Of a stretch of DNA of 64,000 nucleotides, positions 53,860-64,000 are shown piece by piece. Position 1 is the stretch's first letter; the number at the start of each line of letters is the position of its first letter. Where the stretch lies: the NCBI GenBank assembly GCA_030734395.1, contig JAUZTG010000003.1:620001-684000 (forward strand). Reading direction: 5' to 3'. The DNA comes from Sarocladium kiliense. Taxonomy: Eukaryota > Ascomycota > Sordariomycetes > Hypocreales > Sarocladiaceae. The notes beneath the pieces were generated by a model that was not told the origin of the DNA, did not search any database, and saw only the letters and a program-made list of their open reading frames with translations. The translations under genes were made by a program, and so were the position numbers.

Positions 53860-56702
53860 TGTAACAGAAGGAACAAATAGATTGATGTGCGTGTTTAGAT
53901 AGAGTTTGGGGGTCAGGTAGTAATCAGACGGAAGCACTGGAGATCCTTGGGACTTATTCTGGCAAAGAAGTTGATGATCCCGAGGAACCTTTGTTGTATT
54001 TATATCTGTGTCTGGCACCAACAACATGCCATGAGGTCTGCGAGTTCATTGCAGTATTGCCGTTGCTCCGCTCATCCTCCGCTCTCCATCGAGGTGCAAT
54101 GTAACCATTCATCAAGGTATAGATGACTCTTTCCAGCTCTCGCATGTCGCGAGGCAAGTCTAGATCCACCTAGATGCGAGAGCAGGCGCTTGATCCGTCC
54201 AATTGTAGATTAACGGAGACAACAATCCAAGGAGGTGACGGGTAACGCAAGTCAGAAGACCAGGTCTAGCCCTGATTGCCATATTACGGGCTGAGCGCCT
54301 CGCTTGCCACGGCATCGTGGGAATCAAGGCACGGCTACTTGTCGTGGTACGATGGCTGACCTTAGCGCCACGAGGAGAAGGCCGAGTAGCCAGCAGACCG
54401 TCTTGCCGAGCGTCCAGATCTTCTCACCCCGCGTGTACAAGCAAGGCTTACAGGGGTAATATAGGACCCTGCATAGAGCTGGGCCCCCTCGTTGCTGAAG
54501 AGGAGAAACCCTAAACGCACTGCCGGGAGGTCCGTAGCCAATCGTCCTCCTAAGCCAGGGACGGCCAGAAATTCCCCGGTCTTGGTACGAGCGGACCAGT
54601 CACGGATGCAAGTATTCCGCCCCGAAGGTATTGTTACTCAAGCGCGGAGAAGTAGCCAATGTAGGATTCAAGTTGTGATGCTGATGTGCCGCCTCGTTAT
54701 ACGCGCTTGCGCAAAGTGTGGTAGCGGCACAGCTTTCGGCCCCTGGCTATGGACTGCAACATCCCGAGAAATACGACTTTCAATAAATCATAGCCTGGGA
54801 ACTATCTGGGGAAACATATTGATTTATTTTTGAAACTCATCTGGCAGTTGATGCCTTCAACCATGGCGAGTGAACCAGCTTCAGATGCCTCTGAACACGG
54901 CTTGGCAGTCGGCACTTTTGTCGGAGAGAAAGGCAGACCGGGCAATCGGAGTGGTGGATGTTAGGTAAGCCTTCCCTGCAGGGTTGTATGTATGAAGCAG
55001 CACGGTACTATAATCTAATTGATTTCCAGCTTCGTACCGCCGGTCTGGATCGTTATCCAGCTGTGGTGGGACATTAGCCTAAGTTGACCAATGGAACACT
55101 CGCTGCACGGGCATTGGGTCTCGTACCACAAAGGCACGAATTATTGCAATGCACCCATGGTTGCGAGTTGCATGTTAAAGACAGCGTGTAGTTTGGTGGT
55201 ATTGCCCGCCCTTCGTCAGTGTGATATGCGCCAGCATGCAGCAACTTGCTCCACCTTTCTAGAGTTGTTGGCTTCGTTTGCGAAGTCTCGACCTCAAGAG
55301 ACTATTGACAAAGAGTTCAGTAGTTTTATTGGATTCAAACTGACTTGCCTCGGCCTCTGCATTTCGTCAAGCCACAATCGCGGCATGGCGATGCCGCTCT
55401 TTAGGCTTCGCTGTCTATAGGCCACTACAATAGTTGTATAAAGGCGACAACAAGAAATGCCTGCCGTGATTGAGTATTGAATTATTAAAGCTGGATGACC
55501 GCGTGACTTGGTTCATATGTCCAAGACACTTGAGTGTGCAGCAGGTCCTCGTGTCGCGGCAGGCTGCGTGGCATTAACTCCGTTCCTCAATATAAAGAAT
55601 ATGAAGTAGCATTGTTGACTACTACGTGAAGTTATTTTTGTGTATATTGTATTGCACCGAGATCCTCGGAGGACATGAACGTCAAGGCCCAGTCGGGTCG
55701 ATCATATCCAACTTCCCTGCACTTATCGACCAACGACTAGCTATAAGTGAGCTGCGACCAAAGAACAACAATTGATCGCTGAAAAATGTCTCCGAACTGA
55801 CTATGCAAGAGCCAGGGTCTATGTGTCATCGCAGTGCCGTCGCTTTTCAATAGTCTTCAACAAGACTCGAGCCGGCTTTGGCAATTGCAGCAAACCACAA
55901 GTCAACTTCAGCGGATAGACGGGCCTTGAAAGCAGGTCTCGGCGTGGTCATTGGTAGCGAGACACTGAGGTGCTCGTATGGCCGCAATCTAATTGCGTAT
56001 TGGTTCGCTGACTCGGGCTACGACGCAGGCTCACAGGACGATGCGACGCTGAGGCACGGCGAACCAGACTTCAGACGATGGCGGCTGAGCACCGCGGGAC
56101 GGCCAGCCTGCACACGCAGGATGGTCTGTGCATCAGTGAGAGAATGAAGCCGGTCCGTCACAACTCAACAGGGGTTCGCTGTGATTGTAGGAATTCCAAC
56201 GTGGTAGGCCAACCTAACCATGGGTTACATCTATACGTTCCCTGCGACAACAGACAACTTTGCAGCATGAGTTCTTTCCTCACTTTGGGGCGAGGGGACT
56301 TTCACGCACTCTGAGGAGTAGTAGAGTTCCATTGCACAATATAGATCGAACAGAAGTTGCGTCAAGATGTCGAGCTGGAGTGACTGCAGGCGGCAGTGCT
56401 ATGCTCAAGATATGACGCGCAACCAGAATGCAGAACTTGAAGGAAACCTAGGAAGCCTCTGAAACTTCTATAATAAACCATTTCCTCTACTTCCCCTGAT
56501 GGCTTTACAAATCATGTACCGCGTTCAACTTCCGCCACACTAGACACAGGGCAGGAGATGGGCTGGGTTAGGGTTGGCCCGCCAGCTTGCATTTCTGGGG
56601 CGAAGCTCAGGGAGCTTCCCCAAGCGCGCGCATCGCGCTCTCACCGTCACCGGAATCTTTGCCATCATCTTGTCACGTAGACGCTGACAAACCCATCCCA
56701 AG
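53860..56702. other. Large gene-free region
   Basis: 2.8 kb, the longest gap here. Open frames such as 54492-54833 and 55091-55420 lack codon bias, domains or introns that restore a family. It holds the promoter of the DUF4360 gene (53860-54000) and the promoter of the p25 gene at its right end. No repeat or RNA gene recognised; composition is more AT-rich and irregular than neighbours, as in decayed DNA. Confidence 0.4.
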
Positions 56703-57367
56703 ATGTCTCGACGACCGGCGAAAGGAGATTACATCGAGACCGTGCGCTTCCTGGCCCTCTCTGCGTCGTCCCTACCACACACTGACACTCTACTCTGCAG
56801 GACTCTGGCAACAAAGTTGCCCGGAAAGCGGTCCTCGTTGGCACCCAGAACATCATGCTCGGTGGCAAAACAGTCATTCAACCCGACGCCATGATCCGCG
56901 GCGACCTCGTTCGAACGGCAGCCTCCTCGACCTCCTCGAGTGGCAGCGGTGCTGCTCCAGCCAACACCACAGCCGTCGCCATCGGTCGATACAGCTTCCT
57001 CGCGAAGGGGGCGCTCGTCCGCCCCGGCGGCAGGATGTACAAAGGCGCCTTCACATACATGCCTCTCAAGATGGGCGATCACGTCTTCGTCGGCCAGGGA
57101 TCCGTCGTTCAGGCCGCGAGCGTGGGTAACCACGTTTCGATCGGCAAGGGGTGCACGATTGGAGAGTGTGCCATCATCAAAGACTACGTCAAGATTCTAG
57201 ACGGGACTATCGTCGCGCCATTCACTGTCATCCCGCCTTTCTCAATTGTGGCTGGCCAGCCCGGGAGGGTGGTTGGTGAGATCCCTGAGGGCGGTGGTCA
57301 TGAGGACTTGGAGTTTCGCGAGCTTTACAAAACCGTGGGAAACAATCCTCAGCCGCCAGCAACATGA
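56703..57367 (+). CDS. DCTN5: Dynactin subunit 5 (p25), hexapeptide-repeat protein
   Basis: Two exons (56703-56741 and 56801-57367), 201 residues. Starts MSRRPAKGDYIETDSGNKVARKAVLVGTQNIMLGGKTVIQPDAMIRGDL and continues with left-handed beta-helix hexapeptide repeats (AIGRYSFLAKGALVRPG, then MGDHVFVGQGSVVQAASVGNHVSIGKGCTIGECAIIKDYVKILDGTIVAPFTVIPPFSIVAGQPGRVVGEIPE broken here by motif only). p25 sits with p27, p62 and Arp11 in the pointed-end complex of dynactin and is needed for cargo (early endosome) binding in filamentous fungi. A Ser/Gly/Ala-rich insert (SSTSSSGSGAAPAN) after the first repeats is typical of fungal orthologues. The first exon is only 39 bases. Confidence 0.93.
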
Positions 57368-58113
57368 TTTCCACCGATGTCTGTTAAGTCGAGATGCTAT
57401 CTCACGTATGAACATCCGAGTCATGAAAGCCTTCCGCCAAGGTTGAGCGCTTCGGGCCCTTGCGAACCTTAATAATTCACCATAAGTCAGGTACGTCAGA
57501 ATTTGCTCTTTATTATTGCGATCGATTGACCATGTTCTAGGGTTTGATGCAGAGTCGCATCCAGGGGTCTCGATGGGGGGTTGCGTTGTCGCCATCTGTC
57601 GCCATATCAAGGTCGTGGTCACGCCATCCTCGCCATGCGTTCGCCATCACCACCAACCTGCAGATCCATCACCCTCAAGTTGCATCGTCAACGGCTCTCA
57701 GGTGGGGAGGAACCAAGACGAGACGATCTATCGACGTGGGGGAATTAATGCACGCCGGTATATGCTGCCAACCTACCGGTCGCGGAGGGCAATTTGGAGC
57801 CGAGTACTCGGGGTTCTGGTGGGCTAGATCGACCACGCCATCAGCATTGGCGATTGCACCACTGATAATGCAGAGATATCTGTCATTGTATGCAGTGTGA
57901 GGTCGCCGAAGGGAATCTCAGTGGCCGGGGAAATTTTCGGGTTGGTTTTCGTGCAAACAGCAGAAATGTATAAAGCACTCGCGATGCAACCTTCCAGCGC
58001 CTGGCTTTCCAGAGCAAGCCGATACACTCTCAGTCCCAATTGAATACCAATTGAATCAGAGTCTTCTTTCGTGACATATCCTGTGGCGAATCCCATTTGG
58101 CGAGACTCTCGAC
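57368..58113. promoter_or_regulatory. Upstream region of the Dal5-type permease
   Basis: 3' flank of p25 and promoter of the transporter. Frames at 57516-57900 are not convincing. A CCAATTGAATACCAATTGAAT direct repeat half lies at about 58033-58053 in the leader, which could be a regulatory repeat. Confidence 0.4.
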
Positions 58114-60072
58114 ATGGCCGGCGTTGTATCTGACCCCGACAAGAAATTGTTGGAGACCAAAGATAACGTCGCTACTCCCGAGCACCCATCCGAATCCAAC
58201 TTATCAACCGACGATACGGAAACGCAACGCAGTGGTCACTATGGGTCAACAGATGACCATATCTTTGCCGATCCGGCTACCGCGGACTACTGGCGTCTCA
58301 AGTATGAGAAGGCTGGATACGAAAACCGTCACCGCTTCGATCCGGCACTGACATGGACCGCCGACGAAGAGAAGAAGATTGTCCGCAAGGTTCGACAAGC
58401 CGGTTCATCATAGCAAGTGGCAATACTGACGCTTCAGCATAGGTTGACAAGAAGATCATGCTTTGGGCCTGGATCATGTTCTGTGCTCTTGACCTTCATC
58501 GTCGCAACATCAATCGTGCTATCTCAGACAACATGGTATGTGGAGCTCACGAAGCCACCGATAGAGCTTCAGCTAACAAATTCCTAGCTTGAGGAGCTTG
58601 GTATGAACACCAATGACTTCAACTACGGACAGACCGTGAGCCACCCCCCAAGATCTTTGACCATCGCGTGAGCGAGCTGACCCAATACAGATCTTCCTCG
58701 TTAGCTTCCTTTCCGCTGAGCTTCCCAGTGGTCTGATAAGCAAGAAACTGGGCGCCGACGTCTGGATCCCATTTATTATGTGTGGATGGTCTATCGTTGC
58801 CGGTTCACAAGCTTTCCTGTCGAACCGAGCGGGCTTCTTTGCCATCAAGGCCCTGCTGGGTCTCCTCATGGGAGGGTTCATTCCGTAAGTCATTGCTCCA
58901 TTGTGCACACAAGCAGCTGTCTTGCTTGTCAGACACGTAAAGCTAACATCAAGCAGTGACATTGTTCTATGGCTCACCTACTTCTACAAGTCCAATGAGC
59001 TGCCTATTCGGCTAGCATGGTTCTGGACCGCCTTGAGCACCGTCAACATCGTCGGATCACTCATCGCGGCTGGCGTCCTGCAGATGCGTGGCGTCGCCGG
59101 CTGGGGAGGTTGGCGCTGGCTGTTCCTTCTCGAGGGTATCGTGACCCTGGGGATTGGTATCCTTTCATGGGGTCTGATGCCGCCGGGCCCTACACAGACA
59201 AAGAACTGGTTTAGGGGAAAGAATGGGTGGTTCTCGGACCGGGAGGAGCTTATCATGGTCAACCGGCTGCTTCGTGATGACCCCAGCAAGGGAGACATGA
59301 ATAACCGGTACGTTGAGGCGAATCCTATCATTATGGTTATACTAACAAGGCTTCGCACAGACAAGCTGTTGGGCCTTCTCGTCTCTGGCTTGCCCTTAAA
59401 GACTGGGAGCAGTGGCCGCTCTACCTTGTTGGCCTCACAACATATATCCCACCTTCACCTCCTGGCACATACCTGTCGTTCATCCTTCGCTCGATCGGAT
59501 ATAGTGTCTTCGAAGCCAACCTGCTAGCAATACCGTCTCAGTTCCTCTTCGCCATCAACCTCTTGATCATCTCTTGGGTCTCAGAGCGCATCAGAGAACG
59601 AGCTATCATCTCTTCCATCGCCAACATCTGGATTTTCCCATGGCTTGTTGCACTCGTGGCACTCCCGGCCGCTGCCAGCCCATGGGTGCGCTACGCCGTT
59701 CTGACCGGCTTGCTCAGCTACCCCTATTGCCACGCCATCTTGGTTGGGTGGAATGCGAAAAACAGCAACTCCGTGCGAACTCGAGCAGTCAGCGCCGCTC
59801 TGTACAACATGACAGTCCAGAGTGGAAACATTGTGGCCTCCAACATCTATCGCGATGACGACAAGCCACTTTACAAGAGGGGTAACAAGATCCTTTTGGG
59901 GATCTGCTGCTTCAACATTGTCTTGTTGTATGGGGTCAAGTTATTCTACATTTGGCGTAACAAGAAGCGTGATCGCCAGTGGAACGCTATGACACTGGAG
60001 GAGCGGGAGCATTACGTCTTGAACACAACTGATGAAGGAATGAAGAGGCTGGACTTCCGGTTTGCTCACTAA
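58114..60072 (+). CDS. MFS anion:cation symporter (Dal5/allantoate permease-like)
   Basis: Six exons (58114-58389, 58443-58535, 58588-58635, 58691-58884, 58957-59307, 59361-60072), 557 residues. A long hydrophilic N-terminus (about 95 residues) ending TWTADEEKKIVRK is followed by VDKKIMLWAWIMFCALDLHRRNINRAISDN, the helix-1/loop motif of the ACS family, and ELGMNTNDFNYGQTIFLVSFLSAELPSGLISKKLG. GWRWLFLLEGIVTLGIGILSWGLMP and ERAIISSIANIW are typical later segments. Dal5-type proteins import allantoate, ureidosuccinate, vitamins or other organic anions with protons. The first donor is the unusual GTTCGA; it is needed to avoid an in-frame TAG at 58411-58413. The 12-helix protein is complete; substrate unknown. 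Confidence 0.9.
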
Positions 60073-61253
60073 GTTCTCGCTATGTACACGGCACAGGAGT
60101 CAGTATCATCTGTCTCGGGCAATTGAAGGACGATGTTACATCTAGCTGGTGATTAGTCAAGCTCTTGTCAAAAACATGTCGGTGTCTAATGCCGCTCGTG
60201 ACATGTACCCTGGAAGGATAGACAAGCGTTGAACACATAATTGAAAACCATGCCGAATCATCAAGAACATGACAAGAAACGGGCAACTTAGTCCTTCGCA
60301 TGTAACGGTCCATTGGCCCAAGACTTTGGTACTCCGCGATTAAGTCGCAGCGATCCGAGTCTCACTACCGATGCCATCTAAGACTAGACCAGCATGGTTT
60401 ACTGGACTATCTGAGGTGAACGGTGTGTATCTAAGCATCTTCTCCAATCTTGGCGGCATGTGAAAGGCACCCGCAAAGTCACCGGCTAAATACATTGACT
60501 TTGCTGGGCAACCTGGTCACGCGTGCCATTGGATCTGGGGGATACCCTCATTTCGACAAGGATCTGAGACTGCCGAGTCAACGCCGCGCATGACGAAGGA
60601 CTGACACTTTTGCTCTCTTTTCATCCAGACCTGCTACATGTGGCGTTCTGGGGTTTGCCAATCGTCAAGGGGAACTTCCTGTCCATGAATCATCAAGCTG
60701 AAGTTTGGTGTTCCAAGTACTCCGGCTGAAATCGCTACCAGACCTAAAAAGGCTGGGCATGAGTTCCGACATGGGCTGTCGTAAATGGCGAGGGAGGTAT
60801 GCGCGCCGCCTAGGGTCGGATGGCGCCGGATCACTACCTCGAAACAGTGCGTCTCTGCCGTTGTCCCCATGCAACTATTGGTTTTTGCCCTGGGGCTCAG
60901 AACGTCCAAGCAATAAGTGGAGAGCCGTCGCGCCGGTCACCAACCTAAGGAAGCTACAAGCTATCCTCATTAGAGGGAGCTTGAAAATGGACATAACAAA
61001 AGCCAGAACAGCGTCCAGAGTGTCACCTAGAACGGAGGAAAGTATGGCATACGAATAGCACGTAAAGTGATTGAATAGTTTAAACCAGCGTCACACGAAC
61101 AGCCTATTGCAAAGTGCAAAGCAACTTGTGTTTTTATAAATAGGGTCCTCATAGCAAAGTTGGCTAACTAGGGGCAATCAGGTACGAGAATGTCGAGACC
61201 CTCAGAGCCTCAAAGCTCGAAGGAAATATCTGAGAAAACAAACCGAGTACGTC
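60073..61253. other. Convergent intergenic region between two transporters
   Basis: Contains the 3' ends of the Dal5-like (plus) and sugar-transporter (minus) genes. Short open frames only. Nothing recognised. Confidence 0.45.
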
Positions 61254-63018
61254 TTAAACGACGTGTTTGACTTCGGTCGCATTGACATTCTCACCCTCAC
61301 GCTTCTCGTCCATGGAGACCCTGTTTGCCTCGTCCAGCTTGCCGAGATCGATGGCCGCAACCTTGGCGTCAGGACCGTCAATAATCTTGCAAATCTCCTC
61401 AAGGGTCGGTCCCTTGGTCTCAATGTAGTAGAAGTAAACAATTGCGAGCTCAAAAGCCACCCAGCAGACGTAGATAATGTAGAGGTTGTAGGTCTGGCCC
61501 TTCCAGTGTTCGAAGCCGGCGGGGTTGGCCTGGTTGCTGATGGCCAGGGAAGCCTGGACGCAGATGTTCATGATCATAAGACCCTTGGCGCGGAGAGAGT
61601 AGGGCAGGATTTCGATGGCATAGGCAACCAGGAGTCCGGACCATGCGGTAGAGTAGAAGAAACCGTGGACCCAGATGAAAACGATAACGGCCTTGTCAGC
61701 GCCAACCCGGTCGTAAGTCTCGTAAGCGGCGAAGCATCCGGTCCAGAGAATCAGCGAAACGAGCATACCAGCGGTGGCAAGCAACCAGATAGGTCGGCGT
61801 CCCCAGCGATCAACTTGGAGGGCGAAAGTGATGGATACGATCGTTGAGAAGGTAGTTTGACCAGCTGACAGACCAAGACGGGGAAGGGCGTCTGCAATAC
61901 CAGCATCCTCATAAAGCTGACGGGAATAGTTGGAGACAATAGCGTTGCCAGACCACTGTGAGAAGAAGCCGAGCGAGACGAGGATACCGAAACGATAGCG
62001 GTTACCAGGAGTGCGGAAGAAATCCATGTAGCTGCTGGAGTCGTTGGCAGTCTGCTCAAGCTTAATAGTATCACGGATCTCGTGATATTCGAATTGGACA
62101 GTAGGATGCTGGTCGTTGCCGTTGGCGTGATACTTGGCGAGAATTCCGAGGGCCTCTTCGTGACGGTCCTTGGCGATAAGGAAACGGGGAGACTCAGGAA
62201 TCCCTACAGAAGGTCGTATTAGCTACGATCATAGAAAGTATACGTTTCAGATAAGCGCAATAAACTTACAGAAGAGGAAGACGAGCTGGATCAGAGAGGG
62301 AACACCCTGAAGGAGGGCAGGAATACGCCACGACCAGTCATTTCCGATAGACTCAGTTCCGAAAGCAGTCCATGCGACGATGAAGGCACCAGCGTTCCAC
62401 AGGCAGTTGTATACAGTGGTGAGACGAGCACGGTGCTGAGGGTGGGCAATCTCAGTCAGAAGCATGGGCGAGGCGATCTGAGCGAAGGGGTTTCCAAGAC
62501 CAAGGAGGACACGCCCGCCAATGAAGGTACCGAGATCCATAGCAGCAGCCTGAACGGCAGCACCGATGATCATGACGATGAATCCAATAGCGATAGAGAT
62601 CCTGCGGCCCCAGCGATCGGTGACGATGGGGACGAGGGGGATAGCGACGACGGAGGAGATCTGGTAAGAAGCACCAAGGATACCGAGCTCGCTACCTCTA
62701 GGGAAGCCGAAGCGCTCATCCCAAGAGGGGAAGTTCTGGACGGAGTTGAAGAACATGCTGTAAGACCACGTCAGCCATTTTTGTCCCTTTCTTTCTCTCA
62801 TGGTATCGAGAGCATATTGCTCGCAGAGCTTTTGACGGGAGGAAGACTCACCCATCGTAACCGGTGGAAGCAGACGACACGGAAAGAATGAAGCAGTGCC
62901 AGTAAAGGGCACGTAGACCAGGATCCTTGTACCACACGACGTGCTCGAACGACGGAGCCTCGTCCTGGGCCTGGTGAAGGGCCTCAGTCGCCTTTGCCTG
63001 CTTTCCCTGAAACTTCAT
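61254..63018 (-). CDS. MFS sugar transporter (lactose-permease-like)
   Basis: Three exons on the minus strand (63018-62852, 62757-62270, 62203-61254), 534 residues, 12 predicted helices. The N-terminus has the LAC12-group pattern VVWYKDPGLRALYWHCFILSVSSASTGYDGMFFNSVQ; sugar-porter motifs follow: TDRWGRRISIAIG, GGRVLLGLGNPFAQIASPMLLTEIAHPQHRARLT, WIPESPRFLIAKDRHEEALGIL (PESPR), VDRWGRRPIWLLA and ETKGPTLEEICKI (PETKG). Fungal members of this group carry lactose, galacturonate or other hexoses and disaccharides. Intron phases close, with intron 1 acceptor at 62758. Codon bias is strong, suggesting good expression; a C/T-rich leader precedes the ATG on the coding strand. Substrate not predictable. 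Confidence 0.93.
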
Positions 63019-64000
63019 GGTTGCAAATGTTCACTGACCAGTACTTGTCAGGAAGCAATTGATGAAGAGAAGTATGGAGTGGAGGAGGGTTGAGGGAACG
63101 AAAGGAAGCTCAAGATCGAGGGGAGAGGGGCGGAGATGGGCAGATATATATCAGGACGCTTCTGGTGTTCTGGCCTTACAGATCCCCCCGTTGACGATCA
63201 TGCAACCTTGGAGGTACCGCTTGGACCAGTAACGCATTCTGCCTTTTCTGCCATCTCTAGTCCAGGTACTGTACATACATGATTAGCCATGTTCCTCTTC
63301 CGCCATGCGCAAGGGTTACCATATCTTTACCCCCCTCCCTTCTTCCCCTTGTACAAACACACCCTCACTCTCCACTTTCTGTTTTCCCCGGCCCGCGACT
63401 TTTGGCTCAGTCAGAGGCAGATGGGGCATCCTACAAAGGGGCCTTAACCGGGCTGAAGAGGAACAGTCTCCGAGAGTCCAGGTCAAAGGATCCCCCCCAG
63501 CTTCTTAGCGCTTGTTGCTGGTGGATATGCTGCCCCCTCACTCTCCAAGTTTTCCTCCCCCCACACCCCCCATGGAGTTCCGGGGATGGACTGCTTGGTC
63601 TGGTACCGTTCTTCTTCTTCCCCATTTTACTGGGACGGCCTGGCCTGGGTGGCCCGTCGTGAAGGCTTCTGGAGTCTTGTTGGTTGTTGAAGGCACCAGA
63701 GACTTGCTGAGGTGCATGGCATGCATAACGTGCAAAGTACGATTCAGATGGGGCAGACACGAACATTGTATAGCCGGCGCTTTACCCTCTGGAAGATAGT
63801 CACAGTCGAGCGGCTGTGGCTGACGGTGAACGCGTTGCACCCGCGCCGCCATAGAATGGAACGTCGAAATGGACACTTGCTGCTTGACGTGGCCCGGCAG
63901 GGTCGCTCCAATCCAATCCTATTCGTATCACCGTTGCAGTCTCTGCCCATGTTGGACCCCCATGTCAGCTGGTGCAAAACGGGTGGGCGAAAGAGCCGAT
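63019..64000. promoter_or_regulatory. Upstream region of the sugar transporter, end of window
   Basis: Promoter of the minus-strand transporter. TATATA at 63145-63150, about 130 bases upstream of the ATG, is a good TATA candidate. Pyrimidine-rich blocks at 63320-63570. No gene recognised up to the window end. Confidence 0.45.

Noticed and set aside
61263..61847. Plus-strand open frame of 194 codons
   Set aside because: Antisense shadow of the biased sugar-transporter gene; residues are an artefact of the complementary codons.

Overview
The window is nuclear DNA of a filamentous ascomycete (Pezizomycotina). Coding density is high, most genes carry short introns of about 45-70 bases with GTAAGT/GTATGT-like donors, and many families are typical of mould-like fungi: a CFEM-domain Pth11-type receptor, a Zn2Cys6 regulator, an S53 peptidase, a heme-thiolate peroxygenase, GMC flavoenzymes and an IEC3-type INO80 subunit. 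I reconstructed 25 spliced or intronless genes by eye. In every one the exon phases close and the total length is a multiple of three. I saw no rRNA, tRNA, CRISPR array or intact transposon.

Layout. 0.7-7.7 kb: NCS1 nucleobase/allantoin-type permease, a CPPC thioredoxin-like protein, a possible decayed gene fragment, a secreted serine beta-lactamase-like protein, and an N-terminal protein methyltransferase (NTM1/TAE1). 8.3-23.8 kb: an extracellular/oxidative block with an S53 peptidase, a small P-loop kinase-like protein, a peroxygenase (PCP motif), a CFEM receptor and two tandem GMC oxidoreductases. 24.5-37.3 kb: metallophosphoesterase, small membrane protein, translin, a large PNUTS-like protein, and the SM protein Sly1. 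37.7-45.6 kb: a peroxisomal-type FAD amine oxidase (C-terminal SRL) divergent from a Zn2Cys6 factor, followed by a Rid-family imine deaminase and a sugar/quinate-type permease; together they look like a small catabolic cluster. A C-terminal scrap of a drug-efflux transporter follows. 47.3-63.0 kb: IEC3, NADP-isocitrate dehydrogenase, a secreted DUF4360 protein, dynactin p25, a Dal5-type anion symporter and a lactose-permease-like sugar transporter.

Possible joint functions. The GMC enzymes are a potential source of hydrogen peroxide for the nearby peroxygenase. The FAD oxidase would generate imines that a Rid deaminase hydrolyses, with the divergent regulator and the permease completing a regulated uptake-and-oxidation unit. 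Both ideas rest on gene order and family knowledge only. The most unusual molecular observation is the S53 peptidase, in which two expected active-site aspartates are read as asparagine while the nucleophilic serine and the glutamate are kept.
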